From the IMG/VR virus record IMGVR_UViG_3300044858_000542, positions 1 through 23,445 of that record: a stretch of DNA of 23,445 nt. One strand, 5' to 3'. Below, one piece after another: positions 1 to 6,595 of this stretch. Each line of letters begins with the position of its first letter. Within the stretch, counting starts at the first letter, position 1. A program made the translations under genes and the position numbers. The stretch comes from a virus. Under the pieces are notes generated by a model that worked only from the letters and a program-made list of their open reading frames with translations, was not told where the DNA came from and made no database searches.

Positions 1-331
1 AATTAGGAGGGTCAGTTTCCTTCTTCTCCCCTGCCTCAGTCAATAGATACCACTTCATTTGAACCCTGTCAAAATACGGCGTGTCAAACCCATCCCACTT
101 GCCTAGCTTCCAGCCCATGTCTCTGGCCTCGGTAGCCATTGCAGGATCAGATTCCATCGCAAAGTTCAACTCAGGGCAAACACGCAAGAAATTGTCAAAC
201 CTATCCATAGCCTTCGAGCCACCCATGCCTCTATTAGCCCTGTGATGCGTTTGTAGGCCATTTGTAGCCCCGCAATGTGGGCAGTAGGGGTGAGCCTCTA
301 CAGCCCGTCTGAGAGCCTCCTGTCGCTTCAC
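1..331 (-). CDS. HNH endonuclease-like protein, C-terminus cut by window edge
   Basis: This frame runs off the left edge, leaving about 110 residues. It has a CPHC zinc-type pair, then THHRANRGMGG and FDN, which matches the layout of phage HNH nucleases, DNA-cutting enzymes often tied to packaging or recombination. It ends in a region similar to the ESDPAMA..A..MGWKL tail of that family. The usual second CxxC and the last catalytic His are not seen: the aligned stretch reads VCPELNFAMES, so the third H may be N (an HNN form) and one zinc Cys is lost. The start is GTG at 331, overlapping the previous stop as GTGA, with an AGGAAAG ribosome site before it. Nuclease family is fairly sure; activity and role are not. 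Confidence 0.75.
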   Translation of the reverse strand, partial: MKRQEALRRAVEAHPYCPHCGATNGLQTHHRANRGMGGSKAMDRFDNFLRVCPELNFAMESDPAMATEARDMGWKLGKWDGFDTPYFDRVQMKWYLLTEAGEKKETDPPN

Positions 332-651
332 AGACGGCTTTCCTGCCCCATGAGTTTTGCCTGTGTCGCAAGCACCATAGAAGCCGTCTCGATTGACTTG
401 ACCTTTTGCTTGATGCGGTTGAGTTCGGCCTTTCTCAAATCCCTTGCTAGGCGAAGGTCTGCCGACTCAAGTCTGGCGATGGCTTCTCGGTCTCTAACAG
501 TCCCCGCTGATTTTATGTAAGCCTTCTGCTCGGCTAAATCCAAATCGTATTCGGCCTCAGCTAATGCTTTCTCAGCCTCGAACAGCGCAGTGGAACCCTT
601 AGAGTTCTCCGCTATCAGTTCCGCTAGTTGCCTCTGGATTTCCTGTATCAC
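328..651 (-). CDS. Coiled-coil hypothetical protein
   Basis: This 107-residue protein is almost wholly helical and rich in A, E, L, K and R, with heptad-like spacing over residues 1-90, so a coiled coil is likely. No enzyme motif is seen. The start is GTG with an AGGGG ribosome site six bases before it, lying inside the upstream small gene. The stop overlaps the HNH gene start by four bases (GTGA), which suggests coupled translation. It sits between recombination genes and a nuclease, so a helper role in DNA metabolism is possible but is only inference. An alternative is that it forms one protein with the upstream small frame (599-784) through a frameshift or a sequencing indel. Confidence 0.6.
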   Translation of the reverse strand: MIQEIQRQLAELIAENSKGSTALFEAEKALAEAEYDLDLAEQKAYIKSAGTVRDREAIARLESADLRLARDLRKAELNRIKQKVKSIETASMVLATQAKLMGQESRL

Positions 652-784
652 TCAACACCCCTAACAGAAGCTCGATGAGTTCCCTGTTCCAAAACTGAGC
701 TTCACTTTCCTGTCCTCGAAACCTTGCCACCAGATACGCCTCCTCCAGCTCTTGGAGTTTGGCTCTCTTCAAATCGCTGAGCAT
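599..784 (-). CDS. Small helical hypothetical protein, heavily overlapped
   Basis: This 61-residue frame opens with a plausible amphipathic helix (LKRAKLQELEEAYLVARFRG, then EAQFWNREL) and ends in a low-complexity tail rich in S, G, T and E. It overlaps the upstream gene by 83 bases and the downstream gene by 53. The tail matches the region where the downstream gene begins in another frame, so only the first 45 or so residues look like selected protein. A GAAGGG lies about ten bases before the ATG, a rather long spacing. It may be a true small gene, or the N-terminal part of the downstream coiled-coil protein joined by a frameshift. No function can be assigned. Confidence 0.45.
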   Translation of the reverse strand: MLSDLKRAKLQELEEAYLVARFRGQESEAQFWNRELIELLLGVLSDTGNPEATSGTDSGEL

Positions 785-1226
785 AAAGCTTCAACCCTTC
801 TAGGATTTCCTGAGAAGCGTTGTTGGCTTTAGCTTGTGCATAAAGGTCTCGCAGTTCTTCGATTGTGCCAAGACTACCAGCTCTTTCGAGCCAATCCATC
901 CTTGCAACCTTTTCCATTTCTTCCCTGCTTGGTCGCTTTGAGCCTGAGTAGATGTAGTTAGCGAGCGCACGCCCGATCGAAGATGTCTCGCATCGCTCTA
1001 AAGCGAACGCATCGGAGTTTGCTTCACTTGCCCAACCTGTTGTCTTCGGTAGGTCGGTAGCCTGATCACCCGCCGTCAGATAAATCCTTGTCTCGATAAT
1101 CCACAGCGCAGAATCCTTGCTGTGATTCAGGGTAATAATTCGAGCATCAGAGTTCTTCTCATCAGCCCAAAAAGTTTTTAGTCTTTCCTCAACAGTTGCG
1201 TATTGTGACAAATCAAACCTAGCCAT
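702..1226 (-). CDS. Putative single-strand annealing / Erf-like recombination protein
   Basis: The 174-residue protein starts MARFDLSQYATVEERLKTFW and holds the block CETSSIGRALAN (residues 79-90) followed by KRPSREEMEKVAR. This E-T-S-x-x-G-R-A-L-A pattern recurs in a family of actinophage recombination proteins that I associate with Erf/Rad52-like single-strand annealing, though I cannot confirm the fold. The tail, residues 150-174, is Gly/Ser/Lys rich and probably disordered. It directly follows the YqaJ-type exonuclease with a one-base TAATG overlap. An exonuclease plus annealing protein is the standard phage recombination pair: the nuclease makes single strands and the partner anneals them. 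The family match is good; the biochemical role is inferred mainly from the neighbour. Confidence 0.6.
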   Translation of the reverse strand: MARFDLSQYATVEERLKTFWADEKNSDARIITLNHSKDSALWIIETRIYLTAGDQATDLPKTTGWASEANSDAFALERCETSSIGRALANYIYSGSKRPSREEMEKVARMDWLERAGSLGTIEELRDLYAQAKANNASQEILEGLKLYAQRFEESQTPRAGGGVSGGKVSRTGK

Positions 1227-2122
1227 TATTTCTTTCCCTTCTTGACTACCAAATAGGGGAGACCATCTCCCTTTGCCTGCCTCGATGCTATGCGAACTTT
1301 TTGTCCATCAACTTCCATGTAGGCGTGTTTAGCTCGACCCATTGCATCAAGAACCTTTGACTTGATTAGGCGCAGTTCTTCCGCTGCCTCGTCATACTTT
1401 GCCTGTGCGTTTGCAAGGTAGTGCAGAGAGTCAATCTCAACCTCAGTCTCGTCAATCAGCGGGTGCTGGTAACGGACAGCCTCATAAGTTGACTCTGAGC
1501 CATCCCACTCAGGTCGCTGATCTGCGAACATACAAGCCTGAAAGTCAATCGCCTTCTGTCGGGCAATGTCAATCTCAAAGTCATCACGCTGAATCCAGTA
1601 GTCATGCCAAGTCATTCCTGCGACTGCAACCAAAGCAGCCTTTTTGAGTCCGAGAATGTCGAGGTAGTGCTGAACTTGCAAATAATAACCAGCAGGCAAC
1701 TCTTCCCAAGTCTGTCTGCCTGTCTTTACCTCAATCACGATCCACTCGCCTGTCTCTTTGTGTCGAGCCAGCGCATCGGGGTTGGCGTGGCGGAACGGGA
1801 TAAGCGCATCTTGGTAAGTGCCAGTCAGGAAAACCTCATACTCAGGATGCTCCTCTGACCAGAGCTGAAGAATCGGCAACTCAAAAGCCTTGCCGAATCT
1901 GATTGCCCAGTTCTCCTCAATCTGTGAGGGTATCTTGCCTGTCTTCTTTGCCCATAGTGCATAAGCAGACTCAAAGGGGTTTAGCCCCATAATGGTCGAA
2001 ATCTCTGATCCGCCGATTGAGTCCTTGCGAGCGTTGTGCCACTCGTCAGAACCAGCCTCAAAGACTCCGAGTAGGGTTGCGTTGTTGAACTTCTCAGGTG
2101 CGTGTGTTTTTAACATGGTCAT
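1226..2122 (-). CDS. YqaJ-type phage recombination exonuclease
   Basis: The 298-residue protein shows the ordered motifs of the YqaJ/lambda-exonuclease branch of the PD-(D/E)xK nucleases: DSIGGSEIS (E40), RFGKAFE (E81), NPDAL with D116, IVIEVKTG with E131 and K133, and QVQHYL (149-154). D116, E131 and K133 are the expected metal-binding and catalytic residues. Such enzymes degrade one strand of linear DNA to expose single strands for annealing during phage recombination. The C-terminal 100 residues hold a helical segment (LANAQAKYDEAAEELRLIKS) common in this family. Two starts compete, ATG at 2122 and ATG at 2116; neither has a strong ribosome site. The gene is divergent from the WhiB gene, with only 37 bases between starts. 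Confidence 0.88.
   Translation of the reverse strand: MTMLKTHAPEKFNNATLLGVFEAGSDEWHNARKDSIGGSEISTIMGLNPFESAYALWAKKTGKIPSQIEENWAIRFGKAFELPILQLWSEEHPEYEVFLTGTYQDALIPFRHANPDALARHKETGEWIVIEVKTGRQTWEELPAGYYLQVQHYLDILGLKKAALVAVAGMTWHDYWIQRDDFEIDIARQKAIDFQACMFADQRPEWDGSESTYEAVRYQHPLIDETEVEIDSLHYLANAQAKYDEAAEELRLIKSKVLDAMGRAKHAYMEVDGQKVRIASRQAKGDGLPYLVVKKGKK
2085..2114 (+). promoter_or_regulatory. Candidate promoter for the WhiB-like gene
   Basis: TTGAAC at 2085-2090 and TTTAAC at 2109-2114 are 18 bases apart and resemble -35 and -10 boxes. They lie inside the start of the divergent exonuclease gene and would give a leader of about 40 bases. The match is modest and was judged by eye only. Confidence 0.28.
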
Positions 2123-2159
2123 AGTTTCTACCCTGCCACCGACATTTTCAAATTAGGCT

Positions 2160-2417
2160 ATGGCAATGGGACATTTCGACCAGAAGCACTACCGCTTGCT
2201 AAAGGCTATTCATGCTGCTGGCGGTGTGCCATGTGAGGACTTCCCTGAGCTTTTCTACCCGGAGGAAATCCGAGACGAGACACGCCGAAGGCTGTCTGTT
2301 GTGATCGCCAAGAAACTCTGTGACACCTGTCCTGTCAAGGCCGAGTGCTTCAGGTATGCGGTTGAGTCGGGTCAGAAGTATGGGATTTGGGCAGCGACTC
2401 TTCCGAGTGAGCGTTAG
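2160..2417 (+). CDS. WhiB-family iron-sulfur transcription factor
   Basis: The 85-residue protein has the four WhiB cysteines, C25, C54, C57 and C63, in C-x28-C-x2-C-x5-C order. It also has DFPELFYP after the first Cys and the GIWA turn (75-78) that stands for the usual G[VI]WGG. These proteins bind a 4Fe-4S cluster and contact the main sigma factor to change host or phage transcription. The basic C-terminal tail for DNA binding is very short here (TLPSER). It is one of only three plus-strand genes. Its TAG stop overlaps the TAA of the convergent holin gene. Start is ATG 2160 or ATG 2166; AGG precedes the first by two bases, so the second may be used. Confidence 0.92.
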   Translation: MAMGHFDQKHYRLLKAIHAAGGVPCEDFPELFYPEEIRDETRRRLSVVIAKKLCDTCPVKAECFRYAVESGQKYGIWAATLPSER

Positions 2418-2611
2418 TCCTTCTTGAAGGCTACTGAGGTCAGGATTGAAAGAAACCCTGCGCCGAGTGAAACCGATGCAAGCGAAACCCAGTCAATAGC
2501 AAACAGCCCGATTGAGCCTGTGCCTAGAACAGCGATTGCAGACTGAGCAACTGTCTTGATTGCTCTTTCCCCTGCGTAGCTCCAGAACTCTAAACTAAAT
2601 ATCCTCATCAT
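2414..2611 (-). CDS. Holin, r1t-like
   Basis: The 65-residue protein opens FWSYAGERAIKTVAQSAIAV, which matches the r1t-type phage holin pattern (F-W-x-x-A-x-E-R-A-I-K-T-x-A-Q-S). Two hydrophobic stretches follow, about residues 19-36 and 42-61, and it ends in the basic FKKD. Holins form membrane holes that let the endolysin reach the cell wall. The start overlaps the upstream membrane-protein gene by 17 bases. Two adjacent ATGs (2611 and 2608) are possible starts. It closes the minus-strand lysis cassette and meets the WhiB gene head-on, with overlapping stop codons and no clear terminator between. Confidence 0.82.
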   Translation of the reverse strand: MMRIFSLEFWSYAGERAIKTVAQSAIAVLGTGSIGLFAIDWVSLASVSLGAGFLSILTSVAFKKD

Positions 2612-2816
2612 GTGCCTTTCTAGTTTTTACATCTTCATAAGTAGCAAAAGCAGTATAAGCGGTCAGGATGATAGAAATCAAAGCCACTCCGCCAATGATT
2701 AGTTCTCGGCTGACTGAGGAATCTGCCTCATAGGTAATCGCCCCAAACAGGATCATGAATGCAGACAGGGCAAAAGATAAATAGATAAGCCTTCTGCGGT
2801 GTTTCCAGCTACGCAC
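2595..2816 (-). CDS. Small two-span membrane protein of the lysis cassette
   Basis: The 73-residue protein has a basic start (RSWKHRRR), two membrane spans at about residues 10-28 and 39-59, and a charged C-terminus (EDVKTRKAHDEDI). This layout fits a second holin, an antiholin or a holin partner, but no family is recognised with certainty. It overlaps the endolysin gene upstream by eight bases and the r1t-like holin downstream by 17, so the three genes are likely made together. Two small membrane proteins beside an endolysin are frequent in actinophages. The lysis role is inferred from position and membrane layout. Confidence 0.75.
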   Translation of the reverse strand: MRSWKHRRRLIYLSFALSAFMILFGAITYEADSSVSRELIIGGVALISIILTAYTAFATYEDVKTRKAHDEDI

Positions 2817-3231
2817 TTAGTCGCTCGTCAATGAAGGTTTCAGGGTCAAATACAACTCCAAAGGTGACTGATGTGACTTTAGGCCCAATGGTCAGGTGTA
2901 AGTGTGCGCCCCTAGATGCAGAACCAGTATTCCCAACCTTGCCGATTGTCTGACCTTCTTTTACCCTGTCACCAACTTTTAGCGTTGGCTTTTCCTGAAG
3001 GTGGCAGTAGCCGATGAAAACAGTTCTCCCGTTAATCTCATCCCAAGCTGACTGCACTAGAACATGACCAAGAATTGAAGACCACTTGACCGCCTGAACT
3101 GTTCCCGATGCAACAGCAGGAATCGCCTTGCCTTCTTTGGGTGCGTAGTCCAGACCTCGGTGTGCGGTGAGTCTCCTCGCCGTTGTGCCAAAGCGTGAGG
3201 TTATGAGTTTCTTTGAGAAGGGATGTCTCAT
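2809..3231 (-). CDS. Endolysin, M23-family metallopeptidase
   Basis: The 140-residue protein is a single M23 (LytM-like) zinc peptidase domain. It has HRGLDYA (H24, D28), YCHL (H77) and GAHLHL (H110, H112), the expected zinc and catalytic positions, plus the GDRVKEGQTIGKVGNTG strand typical of the fold. Such enzymes cut peptide bridges in peptidoglycan. There is no signal peptide and no separate wall-binding domain, so release through a holin is expected. The gene overlaps the upstream XhlA-like gene by four bases (ATGA). It is a compact lysin; many actinophage lysins are longer and multi-domain. Confidence 0.88.
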   Translation of the reverse strand: MRHPFSKKLITSRFGTTARRLTAHRGLDYAPKEGKAIPAVASGTVQAVKWSSILGHVLVQSAWDEINGRTVFIGYCHLQEKPTLKVGDRVKEGQTIGKVGNTGSASRGAHLHLTIGPKVTSVTFGVVFDPETFIDERLSA

Positions 3232-3470
3232 CTAATCAAAGCCCAAAGTGCGGCAATAAATCCTGTAATGCCTGAACCGAGTGCAGTAAAGACAAGCTTC
3301 TCAATCCACTCCATGCGAGCGAGTTTCTGCTCTACCCGATTCATGCGAGCAGGTAAGTCTTTGAGGTTTTTGATGTCGGCAACTATCTCGATCTGAACAG
3401 CTTGGACTTCAATGAGCTTTTCGTAGATGTCTCGTTGCGTTATGCGAACGCCGTTTGTTTCCTCAGCCAT
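3228..3470 (-). CDS. XhlA-like coiled-coil protein with C-terminal membrane anchor
   Basis: The 80-residue protein has a charged helical N-terminal part, with a probable coiled coil at residues 17-57 (LIEVQAVQIEIVADIKNL then MNRVEQKLARME), and one hydrophobic span at 60-78 ending in R. This layout resembles the haemolysin XhlA family, cell-surface or membrane partners of lysis proteins. AGGG lies six bases before the ATG. It overlaps the endolysin start by four bases. A role in anchoring or timing lysis is inferred from the layout and position; a tail-associated role is possible because it follows the fibre genes. Confidence 0.65.
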   Translation of the reverse strand: MAEETNGVRITQRDIYEKLIEVQAVQIEIVADIKNLKDLPARMNRVEQKLARMEWIEKLVFTALGSGITGFIAALWALIR

Positions 3471-3485
3471 TTTTTACCCTGCGAG

Positions 3486-3884
3486 TTAGTTTTCTACCTG
3501 AAAGTTTATTGCAACCCAGTCAAGAGAATCTTCATCCCACTTATACATCACGCCATCATTTGGGTAAGGGACAGGTGCTTCCCATCGGCCAGTTTGTTCA
3601 TTGAGAATCCAGCTTGGGTAAGGCTTTGGTGGGATAAAAGCATCCTTGTCCCAGTCATAGGTGTAGCCGATACCAGCATAGTTCTTTCGATAGTTTCCAT
3701 TGTAAGAAGTTCGCTTACAAGTCAATCCCTCAAACCAAGGTCTTGTTTGATAAAACTGCTCCCATGTTTCCGATGACCCACCGACTACTGTTCCGTCTAA
3801 GTCTGTTTGGGTCATGTTCTCATCAACGCCAGTAATAACCTGAACCACAATGTTATTTTCATCTATTAGTGCGTAGTGTGCCAT
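3486..3884 (-). CDS. Tail fibre-tip-like protein with aquatic-phage-type domain
   Basis: Starting at the ATG that overlaps the previous stop (TAATG at 3884), the protein has 132 residues and begins MAHYALIDENNIVVQVI. It carries RKNYAGIGYTYDWDKDAFIPP, KPYPSW and a second PYP turn. This block is familiar from structural proteins of marine cyanophages and other aquatic phages, where it lies in or beside tail fibres. An upstream TTG at 3893 would add three residues and is less likely. It follows the Gly-rich fibre gene, so it may be a fibre tip or a chaperone that stays attached. The domain match is good; receptor binding is inferred. Confidence 0.7.
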   Translation of the reverse strand: MAHYALIDENNIVVQVITGVDENMTQTDLDGTVVGGSSETWEQFYQTRPWFEGLTCKRTSYNGNYRKNYAGIGYTYDWDKDAFIPPKPYPSWILNEQTGRWEAPVPYPNDGVMYKWDEDSLDWVAINFQVEN

Positions 3885-4795
3885 TATGTCCAACTTACAT
3901 TTCCGCCGCCAGAAATTAAGGTTGTATAACGCCCATTAGTTCCAACGGCTTCATTTGTCACTCCAGCTGTTAATCCAGCACCGACACTAATTGTATAAGT
4001 ATTTGGATATCTAAGAATAACAATTCCCGAACCACCAGCCCCGCCTGTAGTCCGACCACCACCACCACCACCACCAGTATTTTGAGTTCCAGATGACGCT
4101 GTAGTGCCAGATAAAGCACCGCCACCAGCACCACCACCAGAAGTAGCTGAAGAACCAACTGTTCCGAAACCTCCTCCACCACCGCCAGCTCGACTAACTG
4201 TCACTCCATTTATAGATGAAGAAACACCAGCTCCGCCAACTCCTCCAGCAGCAGTAGTGCTTGCATTACCACCAGCTCCACCAGCACCGCCCCCGCCACC
4301 ACCAGCATAATTAGGAGCTATCGAAGAGGCCGCATTGTCGCCACCTTTGTAACCTTGACCGGTTTCTCCATTAGCACCAGTTCCCCCAAGGTCAAACCCT
4401 CGACCACCACCAGAACCACCAGTCGTAGGAGTTTTGCCAACTCTCTCATCATATCCACCACCACCGCCGCCAGTAGATGTAATGGTTGAAAAAATAGAAT
4501 TAGAGCCTTGGCCGCCACGATTTTCGTCAGTTCCAGCAGCAGCACCACCACCGCCAACCTGCACGAAATAGTTTGTTCCTAAAATAATGTTAGTTCCAAA
4601 TGACAATGCACCTTCAGCAGAAGCCCCACCACCAGAATTTTCTCCAGTAACATTTGAGCGATATCCACCAGCACCGCCCCCGCCACCACTTAGAGTTGCA
4701 CCACCACCGCCACCAGCAATAACCAAATATGACAAACCCGTATCAAGAAAACCAGATGGCCCTTGCGTGGCAAGAATTCCTATTGGAATAGGCAT
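3884..4795 (-). CDS. Glycine-rich tail fibre / adhesin
   Basis: The 303-residue protein is dominated by glycine runs (GGGGG repeated about ten times) between short linkers, flanked by YLVIAGGGGG near residue 23 and GSGIVILRYPNTYTISVG near residue 255. This is the signature of Gly-rich phage adhesins whose polyglycine helices pack into a lattice at the fibre tip and display variable loops for host binding. The C-terminal 45 residues look like a separate beta domain. Both ends join neighbours by TAATG overlaps. The repeats are coded by GGN runs, which create false open frames on the other strand and frames. The adhesin class is fairly sure; the receptor is unknown. Confidence 0.78.
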   Translation of the reverse strand: MPIPIGILATQGPSGFLDTGLSYLVIAGGGGGATLSGGGGGAGGYRSNVTGENSGGGASAEGALSFGTNIILGTNYFVQVGGGGAAAGTDENRGGQGSNSIFSTITSTGGGGGGYDERVGKTPTTGGSGGGRGFDLGGTGANGETGQGYKGGDNAASSIAPNYAGGGGGGAGGAGGNASTTAAGGVGGAGVSSSINGVTVSRAGGGGGGFGTVGSSATSGGGAGGGALSGTTASSGTQNTGGGGGGGRTTGGAGGSGIVILRYPNTYTISVGAGLTAGVTNEAVGTNGRYTTLISGGGNVSWT

Positions 4796-5355
4796 TATGC
4801 AGTTATCTTTCCAACTACTCGGTAGGTGTTAGCTGCAACCTTTTGAACAGTTGCGGCATTATATGTTTCATTTATCTTGAAGGTCACGCTCGTGCCGGCC
4901 GTTCCCGCACCTCCCCAATCGCTTACGCCCGTCCCCGCAGCTATGGTTACAGTTCCGCCAGCGTTACGCCAGATGGTTAGCGTGTCAAAAGTCTGTAAAA
5001 CATCGGGAACTGTGATCGTGACAGCCGCAGTTCCGTTCACCCAAATTGTTCCATTGTCGAGTGCGGAAGTCGCAGTCATTGAGGTTGTGGTTGTAGTTCC
5101 GCCGAAGGCAACCTGATTGCCGTTGATTGTTCCGCCAAAGGTCGAAACGGGCCAGACCTGCTCCCAGAAGGTTGTGAAGACCTCAAGGCGGTTATTGTCC
5201 TCTAGGTAGCTGACCATTCCTTCGGTAGCTGTGCCGATAGCTGAGCCTCTGGCGGCTGAGCCTGCGAAAACAAAAACCACCTGATCGGCGACGAAATTAT
5301 TTAAATCACTCGCTGTGAGGACCTCACCAGCGGTAAAGACTTTGCGGCCTGACAT
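4795..5355 (-). CDS. Minor tail protein / fibre base
   Basis: The 186-residue protein opens SGRKVFTAGEVLTASDLNNF, then EGMVSYLEDNNRLEVFT, a start seen in many actinophage minor tail proteins that attach fibres. The rest is rich in T, G, V and A and probably beta-structured, with no enzyme motif. It lies between the large minor tail protein and the Gly-rich fibre, with a TAATG overlap downstream and seven bases to the gene upstream. An adaptor that fixes the fibre to the tail tip is a reasonable inference. Confidence 0.72.
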   Translation of the reverse strand: MSGRKVFTAGEVLTASDLNNFVADQVVFVFAGSAARGSAIGTATEGMVSYLEDNNRLEVFTTFWEQVWPVSTFGGTINGNQVAFGGTTTTTSMTATSALDNGTIWVNGTAAVTITVPDVLQTFDTLTIWRNAGGTVTIAAGTGVSDWGGAGTAGTSVTFKINETYNAATVQKVAANTYRVVGKITA

Positions 5356-5362
5356 TATTCTC

Positions 5363-6595
5363 CTAGAAGGCTAGAGCGTTGCCCGCATCTAGCTTACCAA
5401 ACTGAGCGTCATCCAAGACGAACAGGGCAAAGTCAAGCGTCGAGAAGCCTAGCGACATGATGTGGTTGTCTAGGTCAATCGAGTTGTCAATGCGGATGAT
5501 TTCAGCGTATTTGGAGATAGCCGGGGCAATGCCGTTAGGGGTGAATTTGATTTCGACAACATCGCCGATTTCTAAGCCAAGCAGGTCGCTCTGCTCCTGA
5601 TTCGTCAGCTCGTCAAGCAACACCTCAACAGACTCAAAGCGGTATTCAGGCTGTGAGTATTTATTTGCGTAGAACTCGGCAAGCTCATCAACATCGCCGT
5701 TAGCGTTGATTAGAAGCCCGGTTCGGGTCAGGTTGAAGATTCCGTAAGTGTCTATTGACTCAAGGTCTAGGGTCGTGACCTCATAAGAGGTTATCTCCGA
5801 GCTGACAACAATCTCGTTTGCTAGGAGTTCTGATCCGTATTGCACCTTGAGCGACTGATACTTGATACCAGTGCCGTCATCGGCAAGGGTCACGCCTTGA
5901 GAAGTCGGAGCGGCGATGCGGTCTCGGAAGATTACATTTCCTGACTTACCGATGAAGAATGCACCGGGTTCGCTGCGCTCGACTAATCGCAAGTAGGTCA
6001 GGGCATTTGTGTTGTCAGCGATTGTGTCTGCACCGAGTGTCATTAGCCCTGTGTCAACATCTCGAAGAGTTGAAGGCCAGTTGATTTCAGGCAGGTCAAG
6101 GATTGCGTTTATTCTTTCCCCTGACTTCTGGACTGAGTTTGTTCTTGTGGCAATGGTCTGAGTTGCAAAGGAAGATGTTGCATCCGAGCAAGCTGCCGAA
6201 GCCGTTGAGTCTCCGTTTGGCGCATAGGTCAGATTCCAGTCATCGACAAGACCGGCGAATTGCACAATCCCACCTGATGAGATTCTGACCTGACGCTTGG
6301 GAACTATCTGACCTGCGTATGGTGAGAGTGCATATTCAGGGTCAAAGGTTCGGTCATTGTTATTGAAGACTATGTTTGCCAACCCTGAGTCGAACTGGTC
6401 AAGCTGGCGGTTTTTGCCTCGCTGGATTGCAACCGACTGCACGAGGTCTGTCACATCGAAGAACAGGACACCTGCCAAAAGGTATTCGGTGTTGTTGAGC
6501 TTGCCCTTTATCGGATCGTCGAGAATAAAGTAAGGGCCAAGACCTGACGAGAGAATGTCAAATCCAAGCTCTACCTTTTGGACTGGCTGGCTCAA
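5363..6595 (-). CDS. Minor tail protein (tail tip / baseplate)
   Basis: The 410-residue protein follows the tape measure and overlaps it as TTGA, so the start is probably TTG. The N-terminal part contains VQSVAIQRGKNRQLDQF, then NNDRTFDPEY and SPYAGQIVPKRQVRI, a pattern typical of siphovirus tail-tip proteins. A later segment, IGDVVEIKFTPNG (about 344-356), fits the fold of distal or tail-associated hub proteins. It probably builds the tail tip between the tube and the fibres. No clear catalytic motif is seen. The ribosome site is weak, so translation may depend on coupling to the tape-measure gene. Confidence 0.78.
   Translation of the reverse strand: MSQPVQKVELGFDILSSGLGPYFILDDPIKGKLNNTEYLLAGVLFFDVTDLVQSVAIQRGKNRQLDQFDSGLANIVFNNNDRTFDPEYALSPYAGQIVPKRQVRISSGGIVQFAGLVDDWNLTYAPNGDSTASAACSDATSSFATQTIATRTNSVQKSGERINAILDLPEINWPSTLRDVDTGLMTLGADTIADNTNALTYLRLVERSEPGAFFIGKSGNVIFRDRIAAPTSQGVTLADDGTGIKYQSLKVQYGSELLANEIVVSSEITSYEVTTLDLESIDTYGIFNLTRTGLLINANGDVDELAEFYANKYSQPEYRFESVEVLLDELTNQEQSDLLGLEIGDVVEIKFTPNGIAPAISKYAEIIRIDNSIDLDNHIMSLGFSTLDFALFVLDDAQFGKLDAGNALAF

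Noticed and set aside
3402-3776. 124-residue plus-strand frame antisense to lysis and fibre genes
   Set aside because: Composition is not protein-like, it has no ribosome site, and it opposes two clear genes.
3885-3893. Upstream TTG start for the fibre-tip gene
   Set aside because: The ATG at 3884 forms the same TAATG coupling as its neighbours and begins the familiar MAHYA block.
3970-4557. Val/Leu-rich minus-strand frames inside the Gly-rich gene
   Set aside because: They are shifted readings of GGT-rich repeats; the long Gly-rich frame has coupled start and stop and fits a known adhesin type.
4104-4832. Proline/alanine-rich open frames on the plus strand opposite the Gly-rich fibre gene
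   Set aside because: They are the reverse complement of GGN glycine repeats (CCN on the other strand) with no ribosome sites, and they vanish outside the repeats.
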